Shown here: positions 14,251-15,491 of the stretch, in pieces
Layout: every line of letters begins with the position of its first letter
Numbering within the stretch: position 1 is the stretch's first letter
Source of the DNA: an uncultured Collinsella sp.
Lineage (GTDB): Bacteria > Actinomycetota > Coriobacteriia > Coriobacteriales > Coriobacteriaceae
Direction: 5' to 3'
Assembly: GCA_900553215.1 (NCBI GenBank)
Contig: USCJ01000013.1
Location: 1 to 15,491, forward strand
Length of the DNA: 15,491 nucleotides
The notes under the pieces: generated by a model
What the model saw: the letters and a program-made list of their open reading frames with translations, nothing else
The model's database searches: none
Told to the model about the DNA's origin: nothing
Program-made: the position numbers and the translations under genes

Positions 14251-15132
14251 TTACTGGTCAGTCGGCTTTGCGACGCCGGACTCGTCGGACCAAAGCTCGA
14301 CACCCTTGTTCTTAAGGTAGTTGTCGGCAAAGGCGCGGCGGCCGCCGGGCTTGGCGGTGAGGTCGCCCATCATGTTGGAGAAGCCGCCATCGACCTTGAT
14401 GGCGTCGCCGGTGGTAAAGTCCGAGCGCTTGGACGCCAGGAACATGACGGCGTTGGCGATATCGCTGACCTCGCCGATGCGGCGCGTGGCGATGAGGCGG
14501 CTGCGGCTCTTCTCGACCTCGGGGTCGGCGTAAAAGCTCGCCGACATGGGGGTCTTAACAAAGCAGGGCTCGACGCAGTTGGAGCGCACGCCGTAAGGGC
14601 CCCACTCGGCTGCCAGCATCTTGGACATCATGTTGACGCCGGCCTTGGTGGAGCTGTACACGCCCGAGAACGTCTCGGGGGAGTGGCTGGCGACGGTCGA
14701 GATGTGCACCAGGCGGCCCTGGCCGGCCTTGATCATCTCGCGACCAAAGCGCTGCGAGGTGATGAAGTAGCCGGTGAGGTTGACGTTGAGTACCTGCTCC
14801 CAGTCGCTCAGCGGCAGGTCCTCCATAGCGGCGAAGCGCAGGATGCCGGCGGTGTTGACGAGGACGTCGACGCGGCCGAAGTTGGCGATGGTGGCGTCGA
14901 CGGCGGCCTGAACCTCGGCCTCGTCGGTGGCGTTCATCTTGTAACCCTCGGCGTGGATGCCAAACTCGGCGGCGAGGTCGGCAGCTGCGGCCTTGACCTT
15001 TTCCTCGTCCAGATCGAGCAGGACGACGTTGGCGCCGTTGCGGGCGAACTCGCGGCAAATCTCGACGCCCATACCGCCGAGTGCGCCGGTCACGGCGCAG
15101 ACATCGCCCTCGAGCTTAAGCCAATTGCTCAT
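14251..15132 (-). CDS. Short-chain dehydrogenase/reductase (classical SDR)
   Basis: A 293-residue classical SDR. The coenzyme motif TGALGGMG is at 15-22; an Asp (D40) at the end of the second strand (VVLLDLD) favours NAD(H) over NADP(H). NTAG lies at 93-96, and the catalytic set is N118, S145 (HIS), Y159 and K163 in YSSTK. The closing GDAIKVDGGFSNM is typical of sugar/polyol and gluconate-5-dehydrogenase-like members, but about 35 further residues (from LTAKPGGRRAFADN) extend beyond the usual C-terminus. The ATG at 15132 is preceded by GAAGGGAAG. It is the first gene of the leftward operon with a transporter and a second dehydrogenase, which suggests oxidation of a hydroxyl on an imported compound. 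It does not look like the known Collinsella 7-beta-hydroxysteroid dehydrogenase as I remember it. Family assignment is firm; the substrate is unknown. Confidence 0.92.
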   Translation of the reverse strand: MSNWLKLEGDVCAVTGALGGMGVEICREFARNGANVVLLDLDEEKVKAAAADLAAEFGIHAEGYKMNATDEAEVQAAVDATIANFGRVDVLVNTAGILRFAAMEDLPLSDWEQVLNVNLTGYFITSQRFGREMIKAGQGRLVHISTVASHSPETFSGVYSSTKAGVNMMSKMLAAEWGPYGVRSNCVEPCFVKTPMSASFYADPEVEKSRSRLIATRRIGEVSDIANAVMFLASKRSDFTTGDAIKVDGGFSNMMGDLTAKPGGRRAFADNYLKNKGVELWSDESGVAKPTDQ

Positions 15133-15158
15133 AGGAACTTCCCTTCTTGTGCCTCCCA

Positions 15159-15185
15159 GTGGGTCGCTCCCATTAACCGACCCAC
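15159..15185 (-). promoter_or_regulatory. 5' leader hairpin of the SDR operon
   Basis: GTGGGTCG (15159-15166) is exactly complementary to CGACCCAC (15178-15185) with an 11-nt loop. The overlapping palindrome CCACGTGG at 15182-15189 offers a second pairing or a protein site. It lies between the proposed promoter and the SDR start, so it would be in the mRNA leader about 27 nt before the ATG. Confidence 0.5.
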
Positions 15186-15201
15186 GTGGTTTTCGCTGGT
15201 T

Positions 15202-15230
15202 ATCGTATGCTTAGCGTTCGCGCAGGTGAA
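15202..15230 (-). promoter_or_regulatory. Candidate sigma-70-type promoter for the SDR operon
   Basis: On the minus strand TTCACC (15225-15230) and TACGAT (15202-15207) are separated by exactly 17 nt; each matches four of six consensus positions. Transcription would begin near 15195 and give a leader of about 60 nt with the hairpin at 15159-15185. Confidence 0.5.
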
Positions 15231-15252
15231 TTGCATATTTGTTAGAATGGCG

Positions 15253-15298
15253 TTAACCGTAGGTTTACACTGTGCATTGAGGTTTGTTCTCAATTGAG
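15253..15298. promoter_or_regulatory. Candidate operator region in the SDR / LysR divergent gap
   Basis: The gap holds an interrupted palindrome TTAACC-GTA-GGTTTA (15253-15267) and a perfect 10-bp palindrome CTCAATTGAG (15289-15298), with a further ATTGAG at 15276-15281 that can pair with CTCAAT. They lie upstream of the proposed SDR promoter and between the divergent genes, where a LysR-type regulator usually binds. No exact T-N11-A box was found. Confidence 0.35.
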
Positions 15299-15365
15299 CG
15301 TGTGACCTGCGAAAACGACCCCCTGCGGCGCTGTGGGCCCGCGCGTGCGAAAACGGGAGATTGAC

Positions 15366-15458
15366 GTGTACGATCGACGACTTGACGCTATTTCGGCCGC
15401 CGCGGAGCTGGGAAGTTTCTCGCGTGCCGCGGCAAAGCTGCGCCCAGACGCTCGTTGA
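15366..15458 (+). CDS. LysR-family regulator, N-terminal fragment, broken near the window edge
   Basis: The GTG at 15366 (GGGAG six nt upstream) opens a frame reading YDRRLDAISAAAELGSFSRA followed by AAKL. This is the start of a LysR-type winged helix-turn-helix: the L-x-A-x-x-AAELGSFSRAA pattern is characteristic. After the Leu ending at 15440 the frame gives six unrelated residues and a TGA at 15456-15458, where the recognition helix should be. Position and orientation, divergent from the SDR operon, fit its expected regulator. The break lies within 55 bp of the window end, so a mutation, a rearrangement or a chimeric contig end are all possible. A 10-bp direct repeat TGCGAAAACG (15308-15317 and 15346-15355) lies just upstream. 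Confidence 0.6.
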   Translation: MYDRRLDAISAAAELGSFSRAAAKLRPDAR

Positions 15459-15491
15459 TGAACATTGAGGTGCTGACAGCGATCTGGTTTT

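Noticed and set aside
14251..15132. Possible bile-acid hydroxysteroid dehydrogenase, given the likely Collinsella origin.
   Set aside because: Residues around the coenzyme site and the C-terminus do not resemble the Collinsella 7-beta enzyme as I remember it, and the neighbours (OFA-like carrier, Gfo/Idh/MocA) do not suggest bile acids.
13564..15297. A long open frame on the plus strand (577 codons) opposite the MFS and SDR genes, with a similar one at 11817-12974.
   Set aside because: They lie opposite genes with clear family motifs, are dominated by Gly, Ala, Val, Asp and His from the antisense of GC-rich codons, cross gene boundaries and the intergenic spacer, and show no domain.
1..15491. 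tRNA, rRNA, phage or transposase genes.
   Set aside because: Scanning the intergenic stretches showed no cloverleaf with a GTTCGANTC-type arm and no integrase or transposase motifs in any translated frame.

Overview
The window is GC-rich, densely coded bacterial chromosome. Its genes have strong GC bias at third codon positions, so long empty reading frames appear opposite most real genes. The gene content (Kup, a KdpDE-type pair, RlmKL, a short transaldolase, Tex, and an SDR / OFA-type transporter / Gfo-Idh-MocA cluster) and the intergenic hairpins suggest an actinobacterial gut anaerobe of the class Coriobacteriia, most likely Collinsella or a close relative. That placement is inference from style and memory, not from a search. 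Both ends cut into genes, so the window may be a whole draft or metagenomic contig.

Layout. (1) 3-4389, plus strand: the 3' part of a Kup potassium transporter, a terminator-like hairpin, a KdpD-like sensor kinase without the cytoplasmic N-terminal KdpD sensor region, and an OmpR/KdpE-type response regulator. (2) 4414-4480: a strong hairpin between convergent genes. (3) 4484-7038, minus strand: an RlmKL-type 23S rRNA methyltransferase split by a one-base frame change near 6225-6245; its RlmL half has also lost recognisable catalytic motifs. (4) 7114-8839, plus strand: a HAD/Cof-type phosphatase and a short transaldolase. (5) 8840-9220: a repeat-rich gap with a 19-bp copy of the tal 3' end, a 17-bp perfect inverted repeat, a 46-bp imperfect inverted repeat and a terminator. 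(6) 9221-11368, minus strand: Tex. (7) 11369-11819: a noncoding stretch with a 33-bp inverted-repeat element and two hairpins. (8) 11820-15132, minus strand: SDR dehydrogenase, MFS transporter and Gfo/Idh/MocA oxidoreductase, read in that order as a probable catabolic operon with a promoter near 15202-15230. (9) 15366 onward, plus strand: the first codons of a divergent LysR-family regulator that breaks off close to the window edge.

How they work together. The first block couples potassium uptake to a potassium/turgor-type two-component system; no kdpFABC is visible. The last block looks like a transporter with two NAD(P)-linked dehydrogenases under a divergent LysR regulator, probably for uptake and oxidation of a small polyol, sugar acid or hydroxy acid; the substrate cannot be read from sequence. 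The middle genes are housekeeping.

The most unusual material is noncoding. Two intercistronic hairpins share a core but have different, internally compensated arms, and each sits 28-29 nt before the next start codon. There are also two inverted-repeat elements and a tiny insertion-like segment bounded by a copy of the tal 3' end. I found no phage genes, transposases, CRISPR arrays, rRNA or tRNA.
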